DNA of 64,000 nucleotides, taken from NCBI RefSeq assembly GCF_900107035.1, contig NZ_FNOJ01000015.1, positions 1 to 64,000 of the forward strand. The letters run 5' to 3'. The notes below the pieces were generated by a model. It searched no databases and was not told the DNA's origin. It was given only the letters and a program-made list of their open reading frames with translations. This document shows, in pieces, positions 63,714 to 64,000 of this stretch (position 1 is the stretch's first letter; every line of letters starts with the position of its first letter). The position numbers and the translations under genes were made by a program. This stretch comes from Alicyclobacillus hesperidum (GTDB lineage: Bacteria; Bacillota; Bacilli; Alicyclobacillales; Alicyclobacillaceae).

Positions 63714-64000
63714 TCAAAATGGTTTTCGGATTTCAGTGGTTGCGGGGATGTTGGAACTGAATCCAACTTTTATAGCTTGTTGAAAGAGATCGTAAATGAG
63801 GCGAAGATGAGTGGTTGTCGATGACAACGAATATTTGTAAGGGCGGATACTCCACTCATGCAGGTGGATACCGTATAAGTCTGGGAATCCTATAGCTCTG
63901 GCTATTAATTCTCCCAGAAGTATCAACTCTTGCTCTACATTTTGCTTGCCCTATGAAAAGTGCCATATTGAATCCTATTCCATGCTTTATGAATTGACAT
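63714..64000 (-). pseudogene. Frameshifted C-terminal part of an unidentified protein
   Basis: On the minus strand the last 60 bases of the window read FIKHGIGFNMALFIGQA in one frame. After a run of four A (plus-strand T run 63940-63943) the sense continues in another frame as NVEQELILLGELIARAIGF, PDLYGIHLHEWSIRPY and TTHLRLIYDLFQQAIKVGF to a stop at 63714. One base too many in the run would explain this. The family is unknown to me; the rest lies outside the window. Could be a real decay event or a sequencing error. Confidence 0.5.

Noticed and set aside
63539-63760. 73-codon plus-strand frame near the window end
   Set aside because: No ribosome site and no family resemblance; overlaps the better-supported minus-strand remnant.

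Overview
The window looks like chromosome of a Gram-positive, moderately GC-rich, motile Bacilli member. An Alicyclobacillus-type (Alicyclobacillaceae) genome is my best guess. The support is strong AGGAGG-type ribosome sites, frequent GTG and TTG starts, tRNA genes with encoded CCA, and a Bacillus-like gene order: comFC-yvyF-flgM-flgN-flgK-flgL-hag-fliD, then hpf-secA-prfB. Genus is inference; no rRNA is present.

Layout. 0-8.5 kb: a minus-strand operon (peptidoglycan-binding anchor, ApbE flavin transferase, ferric-reductase-like haem membrane protein), then lactonase, DUF1450 protein, rRNA pseudouridine synthase, phasin-like protein, AarF/UbiB kinase and PhzF. 8.5-10.1 kb: cold-shock protein and an eleven-gene minus-strand tRNA array (Tyr-His-Gln-Arg-Ala-Asn-Glu-Val-fMet-Phe-Met). 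10.1-18.7 kb: metabolism (hydrolases, ProC, MogA/MoaB, phosphoglucomutase, MFS pump, TagA-type glycosyltransferase, MetK). 18.8-23.6 kb: regulators (orphan NarL-type regulator, HTH-TPR protein, PhoP/PhoR-like pair).

23.6-33.6 kb: late flagellar block with comFC, yvyF, a compact sigma-28-like factor, flgM, an FlgN-like chaperone, flgK, flgL, flagellin, fliD, an FliT-like protein and a 756-residue protein. That protein joins a GT2 glycosyltransferase, TPR-like helices and a complete FliS chaperone. 33.7-38.4 kb: four convergent minus-strand genes (two GT4-type transferases, one fused to a methyltransferase; FkbM; class I methyltransferase) lie exactly where Bacillus goes straight from fliD-fliS-fliT to hpf-secA-prfB. 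I read the fusion plus this insert as a flagellin glycosylation and methylation module, with glycosylation physically tied to the export chaperone. This is the most interesting system here.

38.6-51.6 kb: hpf, secA, prfB (with programmed +1 frameshift), zwf, a cyclase-family hydrolase, tRNA-Ile2 and tRNA-Gly, a ClC channel with CBS domains, a DUF1648 protein, an ArsR/SRPBCC operon whose promoter spacer is itself a perfect palindrome, a lipase-like hydrolase and a SIMPL-domain protein. 51.7-64 kb: an AT-richer surface-polysaccharide cluster of Wzx/Wzy type (initiating transferase, galU, several glycosyltransferases, acyltransferase, flippase, second TagA-type enzyme, O-antigen-ligase-like polymerase). 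It contains a decayed glycosyltransferase, long gaps and a frameshifted gene remnant at the right edge, which suggests recent rearrangement or gene transfer.
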